NCBI RefSeq assembly: GCF_017640745.1
Contig: NZ_JAEPQA010000003.1
Coordinates: 62,001 to 126,000 of the forward strand
Length of the DNA stretch: 64,000 bases
Direction: 5' to 3'
Source of the DNA: Nisaea sp.
Lineage (GTDB): Bacteria; Pseudomonadota; Alphaproteobacteria; Thalassobaculales; Thalassobaculaceae
Shown here one piece after another: positions 10,503-20,868 of the stretch; the stretch's first letter is position 1; every line of letters begins with the position of its first letter. Under the pieces are notes generated by a model that saw nothing but the letters and a program-made list of their open reading frames with translations, was not told where the DNA came from and ran no database searches. The position numbers and the translations under genes were made by a program.

Positions 10503-11528
10503 ATGCAACCGCTTTCCGCCATTGTCTTTTTCGCGATCCTTTTTCTCGCCGCCCTGATCGGAACGCGGATCCTGATCTCCCTGCTGACGCGGCGGCGGGT
10601 CATCGACGTGCCGAACGAGCGGAGCAGCCACGACGTGCCGAAGCCGCGCGGCGGCGGTATCGCCGTGGTCTCGGTGATGCTGGCGGGCTGGATCGGCTGG
10701 GCCGGTATCTCCGGAAGCCTGGACGCGACCGCGCTCGTTGTCGCGGGCCTGACGCTGGCGCTCGCGGCACTCTCCTTCGTCGACGATCTGAAGAACCTGC
10801 CGGCACGCCTCCGTCTCGTCATTCAGGCGCTCTGCGTTGCCGGAGGTCTCTGGGTGACGGTGCCGGAGGGCGGCTTCACCGGGGGCCTTCTGCCGGTCTG
10901 GCTCGAGCTGCCGGTCGCCGGTTTCGCCTGGCTCTGGTTCGTCAACCTGTTCAACTTCATGGACGGGATCGACGGGATCACCGGAGTCGAGACGATCAGC
11001 ATCGGTGGCGGCATTCTCGGCCTTGTCCTGCTCGGCGGGACTGCCGCGGCGCTGCAGGTTCCGGCCCTCGCCATGGTGGCCGCGATCGCCGGTTTCCTGG
11101 TGTGGAACTGGCAGCCCTCGAAGATCTTCATCGGCGACGTCGCTTCGATCCCGCTCGGTTTTCTGATCGGCTGGATGCTGCTGGAGACGGCCGGAGCCTC
11201 GGACGGGCTTGCAGGCTGGGCGGCGGCGCTGCTGCTACCGGCCTATTACCTCTTCGACGCGACCTTCACGCTCGGCAAGCGGCTGCTGCGGCGGGAGAAC
11301 GTCTTCGAAGCGCACCGTCAGCATTTCTATCAGCAGGCGACGCAGAAGGGTTTCAGCCATGCAGGGGCATGTCTTGCCATCGCCGTCCTGAACACGGTTC
11401 TGGTGCTGCTCGCCCTGTTCGCCGCGCCGGATTCTCCGCTGCCTGCGCTTCTTGGAGGATATGCCGCCGTCGTCGCGCTATGCCTGCTGTTTCGCCGCGG
11501 ACTTGCGAAACCGGAAACCGCCGAGTGA
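10503..11528 (+). CDS. MraY/WecA-like polyprenyl-phosphate sugar-1-phosphate transferase
   Basis: Multi-TM protein with DVPNERSSHDVPKPRGGGIAV, FVDDLKNLP, NLFNFMDGIDGI, FIGDVASIPLGF. Confidence 0.9.
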   Translation: MQPLSAIVFFAILFLAALIGTRILISLLTRRRVIDVPNERSSHDVPKPRGGGIAVVSVMLAGWIGWAGISGSLDATALVVAGLTLALAALSFVDDLKNLPARLRLVIQALCVAGGLWVTVPEGGFTGGLLPVWLELPVAGFAWLWFVNLFNFMDGIDGITGVETISIGGGILGLVLLGGTAAALQVPALAMVAAIAGFLVWNWQPSKIFIGDVASIPLGFLIGWMLLETAGASDGLAGWAAALLLPAYYLFDATFTLGKRLLRRENVFEAHRQHFYQQATQKGFSHAGACLAIAVLNTVLVLLALFAAPDSPLPALLGGYAAVVALCLLFRRGLAKPETAE

Positions 11529-11629
11529 CCCGGAGATGGTCAACCGGGGCAAGACGGGGCGGCCCATCTGGTTTAGGTTTGCGGATGATTGCGCCCGGTG
11601 CCGGGCGCGAGATTGGATGAGCGGGTACG

Positions 11630-13570
11630 ATGTTCGGGTCTAAACGCGGTCTTCTGACTTACCTGCACGATGTCGGGATGGCGGCGCTCTCCTTCCTGAT
11701 CTCGCTGACGCTCCGTCTCGGCCAGGACATCCTGGTCTGGCCGCGCGAGGTCGTCGTCTTCGGCCTTGCCGCTTTCACCGGCGTGTCCGCGCTTGTCTTC
11801 CTCTCCATGCGTCTCGACCGCACGGTCTGGCGCTATTCGTCGATGAGCGATCTCAGCCGGATCGTCCGGGCCGTCGTGCTCTGCATCACGCTGTTTCTCG
11901 CGGTGCAGTTCCTTGCGACCCGGCTCGACGATTTCCCGCGCTCCTTCCTCGTCATCGAATTCTTCGTTCTGACCCTGCTGCTCGCCGGGCCGCGCTTCGC
12001 CTACCGGTTGGTCAAGGATGGCGCGTTCTCCAGCCTCTTTGAGCGCAACGCGGCGAACCGGGTCCCGGTGCTGCTGGTCGGAGCGGGCGACGGGTCCGAC
12101 GCCTTCATTCGTGAGATGGGCCGCGAGCGGGACGCGCCGTACCGCGCGGTCGGGATCGTCGACGATCGCGGCGGGCGGGTCGGACGAGCGATCCGCGGGG
12201 TGCCGGTGCTCGGGACGCTGAAGGAACTCGAAGAGGTTGTTGCGGGCCTGCGCAAAAGGGACACCGCGCCGCAGCGCCTGGTGATCACCCGGCAGTCTAT
12301 CGACGGGGCGGTGGTGCGCGAGCTGCTCGACAAGGCGAACGAGCTCGGACTAGCGGTCGGACGGATGCCCAAGCTCGGCACGCTCGAGGGAGCCGACGGC
12401 GAGGCGGAGACGGTGCGCTCGGTCAGCGTCGAGGATCTGCTCGGCCGTCCCCAGAAGGTGCTCGACCGCAAGGGCGTTTCCGACCTGATCCGGGGCCGGC
12501 GGGTTCTGGTGACCGGGGCGGGGGGAACCATCGGCGGGGAGTTGTCGCGCCAGATCGCCGCGCTCGGACCGTCGGAACTGGCCCTGATGGATATGGGCGA
12601 GTTTCCGCTCTACCAGATCGATCTCGAGATCTCCGAGAGCTTCCCGGACCTGCCGCGCCGGGCGCTGCTGACCGACGTCCGCGATGTCGAGGCGCTGAAT
12701 GCCTGTTTCGCGGATTTTGCTCCCGATATCGTCTTCCACGCGGCGGCGCTGAAGCATGTGCCGCTGGTCGAGGCGAACCCGGTCGACGGTGTCATGACCA
12801 ACGTGATCGGGACCCGCAACGTCGCCGACGCGGTGGCGTGGCACGGCGTCAAGGCAATGGTGCTGATCTCGACCGACAAGGCGGTCAATCCGACGAATGT
12901 CATGGGCGCGACCAAGCGCTCCGCCGAAGCCTATTGCCAGGCGAAGGATCGCGAGCAGGCGGAGAAGGGCGGTCCGCGCTACGTCACCGTCCGTTTCGGC
13001 AATGTGCTCGGCTCCACCGGTTCGGTGATCCCGCTGTTCCGCCGGCAGATCGCACGTGGCGGCCCGGTGACGGTGACCCATCCGGACATGACCCGCTATT
13101 TCATGACCGTTCGCGAGGCCGTCGAGCTGGTGCTGCAGGCGGCCGCGATCGATGCTGGCCTCGACGGAAATGCGCGGGAAAGCGGCGCGATCTGCGTGCT
13201 CGACATGGGCGAGCCGGTGAAGATCGTCGATCTCGCCCGCCAGATGATCCGGCTTTCGGGCTTCACACCGGACAAGGACATCGCGATCGCCTTCACCGGG
13301 CCGCGTCCGGGCGAGAAGCTCTACGAGGAGCTGTTCCACGACGCGGAGTCGCTGCGGCCGACGGCGATAGAGGGCATCCGCACGGCGTCTCCGCGCACCG
13401 CCGATCTGGCCGTGCTGTCCCGTGCGCTGGACGAGATCGAAAGCGCGGGCAGCCAGCGGAATGGCGAGCAGGTGCTGACGCTGCTGGCACGGCTGGTGCC
13501 GGAATTCTCCGGCAAGGCCGAGGGTTCTTCTGGCGGACCCGCGGTCGAAGGCGCCGCGCGCCCCGCCTAG
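11630..13570 (+). CDS. CapD/FlaA1/WbpM-like nucleoside-diphosphate-sugar epimerase/dehydratase
   Basis: N-terminal TM domain, VLVTGAGGTIGGELSRQIAALGPSELALMD Rossmann motif, FHAAALKHVPLVEANP, FGNVLGSTGSVIPLFRRQI. Confidence 0.93.
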   Translation: MFGSKRGLLTYLHDVGMAALSFLISLTLRLGQDILVWPREVVVFGLAAFTGVSALVFLSMRLDRTVWRYSSMSDLSRIVRAVVLCITLFLAVQFLATRLDDFPRSFLVIEFFVLTLLLAGPRFAYRLVKDGAFSSLFERNAANRVPVLLVGAGDGSDAFIREMGRERDAPYRAVGIVDDRGGRVGRAIRGVPVLGTLKELEEVVAGLRKRDTAPQRLVITRQSIDGAVVRELLDKANELGLAVGRMPKLGTLEGADGEAETVRSVSVEDLLGRPQKVLDRKGVSDLIRGRRVLVTGAGGTIGGELSRQIAALGPSELALMDMGEFPLYQIDLEISESFPDLPRRALLTDVRDVEALNACFADFAPDIVFHAAALKHVPLVEANPVDGVMTNVIGTRNVADAVAWHGVKAMVLISTDKAVNPTNVMGATKRSAEAYCQAKDREQAEKGGPRYVTVRFGNVLGSTGSVIPLFRRQIARGGPVTVTHPDMTRYFMTVREAVELVLQAAAIDAGLDGNARESGAICVLDMGEPVKIVDLARQMIRLSGFTPDKDIAIAFTGPRPGEKLYEELFHDAESLRPTAIEGIRTASPRTADLAVLSRALDEIESAGSQRNGEQVLTLLARLVPEFSGKAEGSSGGPAVEGAARPA

Positions 13571-14472
13571 TCGGTGACCGTGCCGGTCCAGCCGCTCTTG
13601 TGCGTGGCGCGGAACCGGCTCGGGCTCTGCCCGGTCGCGCCGGCGAAAAAACGCGAGAAATAGGCCTGGTCCTCGAAGCCGAGGCCGTAGGCGATCTCGG
13701 AAACCGACATCGCGGAATAGAGCAGGTCGCGCTGCGCCTCCAGCAGGATCCGCTGGCGCAGGATATCGAGCGGGGACTGACCCGAGCGTGCCTTCACCGT
13801 GCGCCGTAGGGTGCGCTCCGAGGTCGCGAGGGCGGCGGCATAGTCCTTGATCGAGAGCTGATCGCGAAACCGCTCCTCCACCAGCAGGCGGAACCTGTCG
13901 AACAGGATGGCATCTGCGCCTCGCTCGGTGGATGCGCTGCCCCGGCCTTCTGGACCGAGTTCGGCCAGCAATCCGAAAATCAGCATCAGATCTCCGCCGC
14001 TCCGCGCCTGGCTTCCCGTGCGCAGGCTCTGGCTCTCGGCGGCAATGCGCTCGCAGGCGGCCCGGATGTTCTCCGCAACATCCCCCCAATCGGCAAGCGG
14101 AATGATCGACGACGATGCAGCCGCGTCAGTCGCCTCCTGATCGCCCGTCGCTCGGAGCAGGTCCCGCAAATAAGCGTCCGAAACACTGAGCACGAACCCT
14201 TCGGCGTCGGTCTGGAAGGCGTAGCCATGCACGGCGTTCGGAACGATTGCGGTCAGCGTCGGCGCGTCGAGGCGGGCTGTATTGCTTTCCAGCCGCATCT
14301 CCGCGCCGCCCCGTGTCAGAAGCAGGATTTGGAAGAGTTCCGGATGCCGGTGTGGCCGGATTATCCAATCGTTGACCCGGCTGCGCACCGAAATGGTCTC
14401 GATATGGATGAACCGAGGTGGAACGTTCGACCTGCTGTCGGCGTAGAGTGTGAAAGACGGAACGAGGTTCAT
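13567..14472 (-). CDS. pobR: AraC-family regulator, PobR-like activator of pobA
   Basis: AraC DNA-binding domain at C terminus (LATSERTLRRTVKARSGQSPLDILRQRILLEAQRDLLYSAMSVSEIAYGLGFEDQAYFSRFF); divergent from pobA. Confidence 0.82.
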   Translation of the reverse strand: MNLVPSFTLYADSRSNVPPRFIHIETISVRSRVNDWIIRPHRHPELFQILLLTRGGAEMRLESNTARLDAPTLTAIVPNAVHGYAFQTDAEGFVLSVSDAYLRDLLRATGDQEATDAAASSSIIPLADWGDVAENIRAACERIAAESQSLRTGSQARSGGDLMLIFGLLAELGPEGRGSASTERGADAILFDRFRLLVEERFRDQLSIKDYAAALATSERTLRRTVKARSGQSPLDILRQRILLEAQRDLLYSAMSVSEIAYGLGFEDQAYFSRFFAGATGQSPSRFRATHKSGWTGTVTD

Positions 14473-14626
14473 GCGCAGTGCCTGTCAGTGCCGCCGCCAA
14501 GGGATGAGCGTTTCGATAAAGTCGTCTTTGGCCGAAAAATGCAAGAATTTGTCCCGTCCTGCTCTTCTGGCGTTCCCGATGCCCCTCTAGATTACTGACA
14601 AACGTCAAAATGCAGGGGAAACGACC

Positions 14627-15817
14627 ATGAAGACACAAGTCGGGATCATCGGCGCCGGCCCCGCCGGTCTCATGCTGGCCCAGGTTCTCCGCCAGCACGG
14701 AATCGACTCCGTCATCCTCGAGCAGCGTTCGGAAGACTACGTGCTGAGCCGGATCCGTGCGGGCGTGCTCGAACATCCCGCCGTTGAATTCCTGCACGCG
14801 ATGGGCGCCGGCGAGCGCCTCGCGAAGGAAGGCATGCCGCATGAAGGCATCGACATGCTGTTCCGAGGCGAGAAACGGCGCATCGATTTCCCGAGCCTCA
14901 CTGGCGGCAAGAAGGTCACGGTCTACGGCCAGCAGGAGGTCGTGAAGGATCTGATCAGGCTGAAGAAGGAGTTCGACGGCCAGATCCTGTTCGAAGCCGA
15001 AAATGTGGCGATCCACGGCGCCGAGAGCGACAGCCCGTCGCTCAGCTTCATCTACGGTGGCGAGCAGAAGACGCTCGCCTGCGACTTCATCGCCGGATGC
15101 GACGGCTTCCACGGCGTCGCCCGCCAGTCTATTCCGGAAGCGAAGCTGAAGCTGTTCGAGAAGGTGTATCCCTTCGCCTGGCTGGGCATCCTCGCGGACG
15201 CGGCACCGGCGCAGGATGAGCTGATCTATTCAAGGCACGACAACGGCTTCGCGCTGTTCAGCATGCGCTCGCCCGAGGTCACCCGCCTCTACCTGCAGTG
15301 CGATCCGGAAGAGAATCTGGACGAATGGCCGGACAGCCGGGTCTGGGACGAACTGCACCGGCGCCTCGAGGCGAAGGACGGTTTCCGCGTCAACGAGGGC
15401 CGGATCACCCGCAAGGACGTCACCCCGATGCGGAGCTTCGTGTGCGAGACCATGCGCCACGGCCGCCTTTTCCTGGCAGGAGACGCCGCGCATATCGTGC
15501 CGCCGACCGGGGCCAAGGGGCTCAATCTCGCGGCCGGCGACGTGAAGCTCTTGAGCGATGCCCTTGCGGTTTATTTCAAGTCCGGGGACACCACGCAGCT
15601 CGACGGATACGAGGCGCTCGCTCTGAAGCGGATCTGGGCGGCGCAGCGTTTTTCCTGGTTCATGACCCGTCTGCTGCACAAAGACCCGGGCGCCAACGCG
15701 TTCGACGAGGAAGTGCAGTTCGCCGATCTGGATTACTTCACCGGCACCGAGGCCGGGCGCAGAACCATCGCGGAGAACTATGTCGGGCTTCCCTTCGGTT
15801 GGACCGGGGCTGCCTGA
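14627..15817 (+). CDS. pobA: 4-hydroxybenzoate 3-monooxygenase
   Basis: MKTQVGIIGAGPAGLMLAQVLRQHGIDSVILEQRSEDYVLSRIRAGVLE...GRLFLAGDAAHIVPPTGAKGLNLAAGDV; FAD-dependent PHBH signatures. Confidence 0.95.
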   Translation: MKTQVGIIGAGPAGLMLAQVLRQHGIDSVILEQRSEDYVLSRIRAGVLEHPAVEFLHAMGAGERLAKEGMPHEGIDMLFRGEKRRIDFPSLTGGKKVTVYGQQEVVKDLIRLKKEFDGQILFEAENVAIHGAESDSPSLSFIYGGEQKTLACDFIAGCDGFHGVARQSIPEAKLKLFEKVYPFAWLGILADAAPAQDELIYSRHDNGFALFSMRSPEVTRLYLQCDPEENLDEWPDSRVWDELHRRLEAKDGFRVNEGRITRKDVTPMRSFVCETMRHGRLFLAGDAAHIVPPTGAKGLNLAAGDVKLLSDALAVYFKSGDTTQLDGYEALALKRIWAAQRFSWFMTRLLHKDPGANAFDEEVQFADLDYFTGTEAGRRTIAENYVGLPFGWTGAA

Positions 15818-15871
15818 AGCTGCGCTCTTTCGCCAGTTGGCGTTGCGCTGTATCCGCGCTAATAACCGAAT

Positions 15872-17527
15872 ATGAGCGAGGATCTTAATGCGCTGATGAA
15901 AATGGTCGAGGCGGGTCAGACGGACGCCGCCGAGCCCGGTCTCGTGGCTTTTGTCGAGGCGAACCCGCGCCAGCCCGCGGCGCAGTTCTATCTCGGGATT
16001 ATCCGGCTGAAGCAGGGGCGCAACGCGGAGGCCGCGGAAGCCTACAGGGCCGCCGCCCGCGGCTTGCCGGGTGTTGCGGCGGTGCATTCGAACCTCGCGC
16101 TCGCCGCACACCGCGCCGGGGAACCGGAGGCGGCGCGAACCGCCGCGCGGCGGGCGGCGCTTCTCGCTCCGGACGGTAGCGGCCCCTATGTCGTCACATC
16201 CGAGGCTGCCGCAGCAAGCGAAGATCCCGCCGCTGCGTTGCGCGCGGCCAAACTGGCCTTTTGCCTCGAGCCGAAAAGCCAGTGCGGTCTGATGCTCGAA
16301 GCGGCCCGCAAGGCGGGCGACACGCCGTGCGTGGAGGCGGCTGTTGCCCGGCTCATGGCGACCGATCCGACCGATCGCGCCGCCTCGATCAACGGCGCCC
16401 ACCATCTGCTGAAAAACGGCTACGGCGCCGAGGCGGAGAGGCTCTACCGCAATATCCTTGAGCACCATCCGAACGATCCGGACCTCTGGTTCAATCTCGG
16501 GGTGACGCTGATCGAGTCCGACCGGTTTGAGGACGCGGCAGAGCCGTACGCACGGCGCGCGCGTCTTGTTCACGGACGGCCGCTGAATGATGCGCCGGCC
16601 TATGCCGACATGCCCGCCGAGCCGGTGGTGCCGGTCGACCGGACCTGCGCCCGCCATCGCCTGAAGCACGATGCCGAGCAGTACCGCTACCTGACGGAGC
16701 GGGGCGTTCTGCCGCCCGAATACCGGGACGAATGGAAGACCTATCAGGAACTTCTCGACACTCTCGGCCCGGAAGACCGCGACGCGATCTCCTTCAAGCT
16801 GGACGATGCGCGTTATGGCAGGATCGCGCGTTCCTATAACCGCTTCGTCCATATTGCCGCGACCGGCTGGGAAGACGCGGATCCGATGAACCCGGATCTC
16901 GACTGGTCCGCGATCGAGGAAAGCTATCTGGATGCCGCGCCGCAGGCGGTGGCGATCGACGCACTGCTGAACGAGGAGGCGCTCGCCGCCATCCGGCGTT
17001 TCTGCTTCGAGTCCACGATCTGGCATCAGCTGAAGGGCGCGGGCTATCTCGGCGCCTACTATCGCTCCGGCTTCAACGACCCGCTGCTCTTCGCCATCGG
17101 CCGCGGTCTGCGCGAGCGCATGCCGCGCGTTCTGGGGCCGCACGGACTCAAGCTGATGTGGGCCTACAAGTACGACCAGCACATGTCGGGTATCAATCCG
17201 CATGCCGATTTCGCGGCCGTGAACGTGAATTTCTGGATCAATCACGCCGAGTCCAACCTGGACCCTGAATCCGGCGGGCTGCTGGTCTTCCGCAAGCCGG
17301 CGCCGAAGGACTGGACTTTCCAGCGCTACAACACGGCTCCGGCGGAGGAGATCTACGCGGCGCTCGGCGAGGACCGGAACAACCCTATCCGGGTTCCGAA
17401 CCGCGAGAACCGGGCGCTTCTGTTCGACTCCCGCCTGTTCCACGAGACCGACCGCTTCACCTTCAAGGACGGCTATATCCATCGGCGGATCAACATCACC
17501 ATGCTGTTCGGGCATGGCGGTACCTGA
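15872..17527 (+). CDS. TPR protein fused to a 2-oxoglutarate/Fe(II) oxygenase-like domain
   Basis: N-terminal TPR units; C-terminal GINPHADFAAVNVNFWI (HxD) ... RALLFDSRLFHETDRFTFKDGYIHRRINITMLF (distal His and Arg). Confidence 0.75.
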   Translation: MSEDLNALMKMVEAGQTDAAEPGLVAFVEANPRQPAAQFYLGIIRLKQGRNAEAAEAYRAAARGLPGVAAVHSNLALAAHRAGEPEAARTAARRAALLAPDGSGPYVVTSEAAAASEDPAAALRAAKLAFCLEPKSQCGLMLEAARKAGDTPCVEAAVARLMATDPTDRAASINGAHHLLKNGYGAEAERLYRNILEHHPNDPDLWFNLGVTLIESDRFEDAAEPYARRARLVHGRPLNDAPAYADMPAEPVVPVDRTCARHRLKHDAEQYRYLTERGVLPPEYRDEWKTYQELLDTLGPEDRDAISFKLDDARYGRIARSYNRFVHIAATGWEDADPMNPDLDWSAIEESYLDAAPQAVAIDALLNEEALAAIRRFCFESTIWHQLKGAGYLGAYYRSGFNDPLLFAIGRGLRERMPRVLGPHGLKLMWAYKYDQHMSGINPHADFAAVNVNFWINHAESNLDPESGGLLVFRKPAPKDWTFQRYNTAPAEEIYAALGEDRNNPIRVPNRENRALLFDSRLFHETDRFTFKDGYIHRRINITMLFGHGGT

Positions 17528-19076
17528 GACCCCGCCGACCGATGAATGGCGCCGGGCTGCCTCGGAGCATGCGGTTGCGGGGGACTGGAACGCCTGCCGA
17601 GGACTTGCTCGTAAGCTTCTCCTCGTCATCCCGCGCGACCCGATAGGCTGCTACTTCTTCAGCCTTTCGGCCGGACGTCTCGGCAATGCCGCATTGTCGG
17701 GCCGCTCCGCAAGCTGGGCGCGCACAGCTATCCCGCGTCCTGTTGTCGTTCCGCTGCTCAAGGAACTCTTCACGCTCCAGGGCCTTGCGGGGGGCGATCG
17801 CGATGCGCTCCGGCGGGCGGTGCTGGTCTCGCCCAGTGAGGGGGCAGGGCAGTTCAATCTGGCCAACCTGGAGGTCCGCAGGGAGAAGTACCGGGCCGCG
17901 CTGACCCTGCTCCGGCGGGCGAGTGCCGCAAGACCGCTCGATCCTGGAACGCTGGGCGAGATTGCCCGGATCCAGGGTCTGCTGACGGATGGCGCGCATC
18001 CCGGCGCAGCGTTCTCGCGCGCGCTCGTGGTCAGTCCTTCCGATTTCGGCACACTCCGGAACATGGGGCTCTGGCAACGCAAGCAGGACCGGTCGGCGGA
18101 GGGGGCGCGCTGGTTCCGCCGGGCCGTCACGGTCAACCCGACGAGCCGGGAGGCGCAGGGGGAACTGGGCCGGGCGCTGCTCAGCGACGGCCATCTGGCC
18201 GAAGGCTGGCCCCGGCTGGAGCGCTTTCGCCTGCCTGAGTGGGAGCCGCCGATCGACGGTCTCCCGCGCTGGGACGGCAGTCTGGTACCGGATGGTGCGT
18301 TGCTGCTCTGGAGTGTCGACAAGGTCGGTGATGAGCTGCTGTTCTCAGTCTTTCTGGAGCGTGCGCGGCAGGCGGCGGGGCGGGTGATCGCGGTCGTGGA
18401 CCGACGCAACGTCGCCTTGCTCTCCCGCCTGCATCCCGAAATTCGTGTACGCGCCACTCTGCCGGAAGAGGATCCGGCCGACCCGGATTGGAAACCCGTG
18501 ACCGCCTATCCGCTGGAATTCGCCGGCCGTTTTTTTTCCGTAAAGCCGGCGGACCTTGCCTGCCCGGGCGGACACCGGTCGCTCCCTCGAAAAGCCGGAA
18601 GCGGCGGCGGTCCTCTCAAGATCGGCATCTCCTGGAAGTCCGACGCCTCGCTGGTCGGCGCGCTCAAATCCACGCAGCTTGCCGACTGGGCCCCGCTACT
18701 CAGACAGCCGGGCTGCCGGTTTTTCTCGCTTCAATACGGTGAAGAGCAAACGGAACTCGAGAGATTTCCGGAGGTGGAGCGCATACCCGGCTTCGAGCCC
18801 TTTGGGCCGACATTGGCATTCGCGGAAACCATCGTGGATCTGGATCTGGTCATCACGGTCGCCAATACGACGGCGCATATAGCCGGATGCACCGAGACCC
18901 CGCTCTGGGTCCTCTTGCCGACCGGTTTCGGCTGCAGCTGGTTCTGGTTCCGGGAGCGATCGGACAGCCCGCTCTATTCCCGTGCCAGGCTTTTCCGCCA
19001 GCCGGTTCCGGGCGATTGGCGACCCGTATTCGAGGACCTCGGGGTCGCACTCGCGGAGCTGTCTGCGGGCCGGTGA
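17514..19076 (+). CDS. TPR protein with C-terminal GT-B/glycosyltransferase-like domain
   Basis: TPR-like repeats to about aa 210, then KIGISWKSDA...DLVITVANTTAHIAGCTETPLWVLLPTGFGCSWFWF, as in TPR-GT9/GT41-like proteins. Overlaps the upstream gene by 14 bp. Confidence 0.7.
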   Translation: MAVPETPPTDEWRRAASEHAVAGDWNACRGLARKLLLVIPRDPIGCYFFSLSAGRLGNAALSGRSASWARTAIPRPVVVPLLKELFTLQGLAGGDRDALRRAVLVSPSEGAGQFNLANLEVRREKYRAALTLLRRASAARPLDPGTLGEIARIQGLLTDGAHPGAAFSRALVVSPSDFGTLRNMGLWQRKQDRSAEGARWFRRAVTVNPTSREAQGELGRALLSDGHLAEGWPRLERFRLPEWEPPIDGLPRWDGSLVPDGALLLWSVDKVGDELLFSVFLERARQAAGRVIAVVDRRNVALLSRLHPEIRVRATLPEEDPADPDWKPVTAYPLEFAGRFFSVKPADLACPGGHRSLPRKAGSGGGPLKIGISWKSDASLVGALKSTQLADWAPLLRQPGCRFFSLQYGEEQTELERFPEVERIPGFEPFGPTLAFAETIVDLDLVITVANTTAHIAGCTETPLWVLLPTGFGCSWFWFRERSDSPLYSRARLFRQPVPGDWRPVFEDLGVALAELSAGR

Positions 19077-19232
19077 TTGCAGGAATGCCGAAATCGGAGG
19101 GTGACGCCGCATTTCCGCCATTCTGACCATGGCAGTTTTCATCGAGCACCTTGAAACAGCCGGCACTCAAACGGGATGATATGGTCCGGGCTTCCGGACA
19201 GGAGCCGACAATGACAGCCAGGAGGCAATCAC

Positions 19233-20861
19233 GTGATCTCGTCCCGCACGAACTGGATGCATGACGTCTTCGCCGGGCTGATAGAGCAGTTGCGCTGGTC
19301 CTATCTGCCGCCTCTGATGGTCTATCTCGCCTACGGGATCTCGGGGCTGACCTCGATCGTCGGCACCTTCTTCGTGAAGGAATATCTCGATCTCTCGGCG
19401 GCCTTTCTGGCCGGGCTCGGCTTCTGGGCAGGTATTCCCTGGGCGCTCAAGATGCCGGTCGGCCATCTGGTCGACATCATCTGGAAATGGAAGGGCGCGC
19501 TGGTTTATCTCGGCGCCGGACTGATCGCTGCCAGCCTGCTGATCATGTACGGGCTGATCGCGCATACCGCCGAAATGACCGCGATCATGCCTGCGACAGC
19601 CTGGTTCGTGCTGAGCGTCCTGCTGTCGCCGCTCGGCTATGTTCTGCAGGACGCGGTCGCCGATGCCATGACCGTCGAGGCGGTCCCGGTCTTGGACGAG
19701 AACGGCGAGGCTTTTTCCGAAGAAGCGATCAAGACCATGCATACAACGATGCAGATGCTCGGCCGCTTCGCCCTGATCGGCGGACTGGCGCTGGTTGCGA
19801 TCGTCAATATCACCATGTTCGACGGCGTCGGCTCGATGAGCCAGGCGGAGAAGGCGGTCATCTATGCCGACATCCACCTGATCGCGCTCATCGTGCCGGC
19901 GATCTCGGTCGCCGGGGTGATTCTCGGCGGCATGATGCTGCGTCGCCGCGCGAAGGACCTGATCTCCGCCGGCGTCGACCGGGCCGAGGTCGACAAGATG
20001 CTGTTCCGTCCGGACGGGGAGGCAACGCCGAACTGGTGGATCTTCGGCGGCAGCCTCGCTTTCGGTGCCTTCACCATCACCGTCGGCCTCAGCGATCTCG
20101 CTTTCTCTCAGGAGATCGTCTTTACAGGCTCGATGGCGATCGTCTGCTTCCTGATCGCGCGGCTCTTGCCCGAGCTTGCGCCGCCGCAGCGCCTCGCCCT
20201 GATCGGAACCTCGACCATAGTCTTCTTCTTTCGCGCGGTCCCGGGGCCGGGCCCCGGTTCGACCTGGTTCGAGATCGACCAGCTCGGCTTCGATCAGCAG
20301 TTCATCTCCGTCCTGACCCTTATCAGCGCCCTGCTTGCGCTGGTCGGCATGGTCGTGCTCCGGCCGCTGATGGCATCACGGTCGATCGCCTATATCGTCG
20401 CGCTGCTGACGGTCTTCGCGGGGATCCTGTCGCTGCCGAATATCGGGCTCTATTACGGTATCCAGGATTGGACGGCGCCGCTGACAGGCGGAATCGTCGA
20501 TGCCCGGTTCATCGCCATTCTCGACACGGCGATCGAGTCGCCGCTCGCCCAGGTCTCCATGATCCCGATGCTGGCCTGGATCGCCCGCAACGCACCGCCA
20601 CATCTGAAAGCGACCTTCTTTGCGGTGATGGCCTCCTTCGTGAACCTCGCGCTCTCGGCCAGGGCGATGGGGACGAAATACATGAACGAGATTTTTCTGG
20701 TGACCCGGGAAGTGAAGGACCGGACGACCGGGGAGGTGCAGGTGCCGGCGGATTACAGCGAACTCGGTTATCTGCTGATCGCCGTCGCCGTCCTGACGGT
20801 GGTCATTCCGTTGACCGCGATCGCCGTGGTGCAGGCGAGCCGGTTCCGCACGCGAGATTGA
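19233..20861 (+). CDS. Multi-pass membrane transporter, BT1/MFS-like
   Basis: About 12 hydrophobic helices; GTG start preceded by AGGAGG. Family call is tentative. Confidence 0.6.
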   Translation: MISSRTNWMHDVFAGLIEQLRWSYLPPLMVYLAYGISGLTSIVGTFFVKEYLDLSAAFLAGLGFWAGIPWALKMPVGHLVDIIWKWKGALVYLGAGLIAASLLIMYGLIAHTAEMTAIMPATAWFVLSVLLSPLGYVLQDAVADAMTVEAVPVLDENGEAFSEEAIKTMHTTMQMLGRFALIGGLALVAIVNITMFDGVGSMSQAEKAVIYADIHLIALIVPAISVAGVILGGMMLRRRAKDLISAGVDRAEVDKMLFRPDGEATPNWWIFGGSLAFGAFTITVGLSDLAFSQEIVFTGSMAIVCFLIARLLPELAPPQRLALIGTSTIVFFFRAVPGPGPGSTWFEIDQLGFDQQFISVLTLISALLALVGMVVLRPLMASRSIAYIVALLTVFAGILSLPNIGLYYGIQDWTAPLTGGIVDARFIAILDTAIESPLAQVSMIPMLAWIARNAPPHLKATFFAVMASFVNLALSARAMGTKYMNEIFLVTREVKDRTTGEVQVPADYSELGYLLIAVAVLTVVIPLTAIAVVQASRFRTRD

Positions 20862-20868
20862 ACCGGGT

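Noticed and set aside
12350-14089. 579-aa minus-strand ORF
   Set aside because: Antisense to the CapD-like gene and out of frame with pobR; high-GC spurious ORF.
15230-17629. 799-aa minus-strand ORF
   Set aside because: Antisense shadow of pobA and the TPR-oxygenase gene; composition is Arg/His/Gly-rich with no domain.
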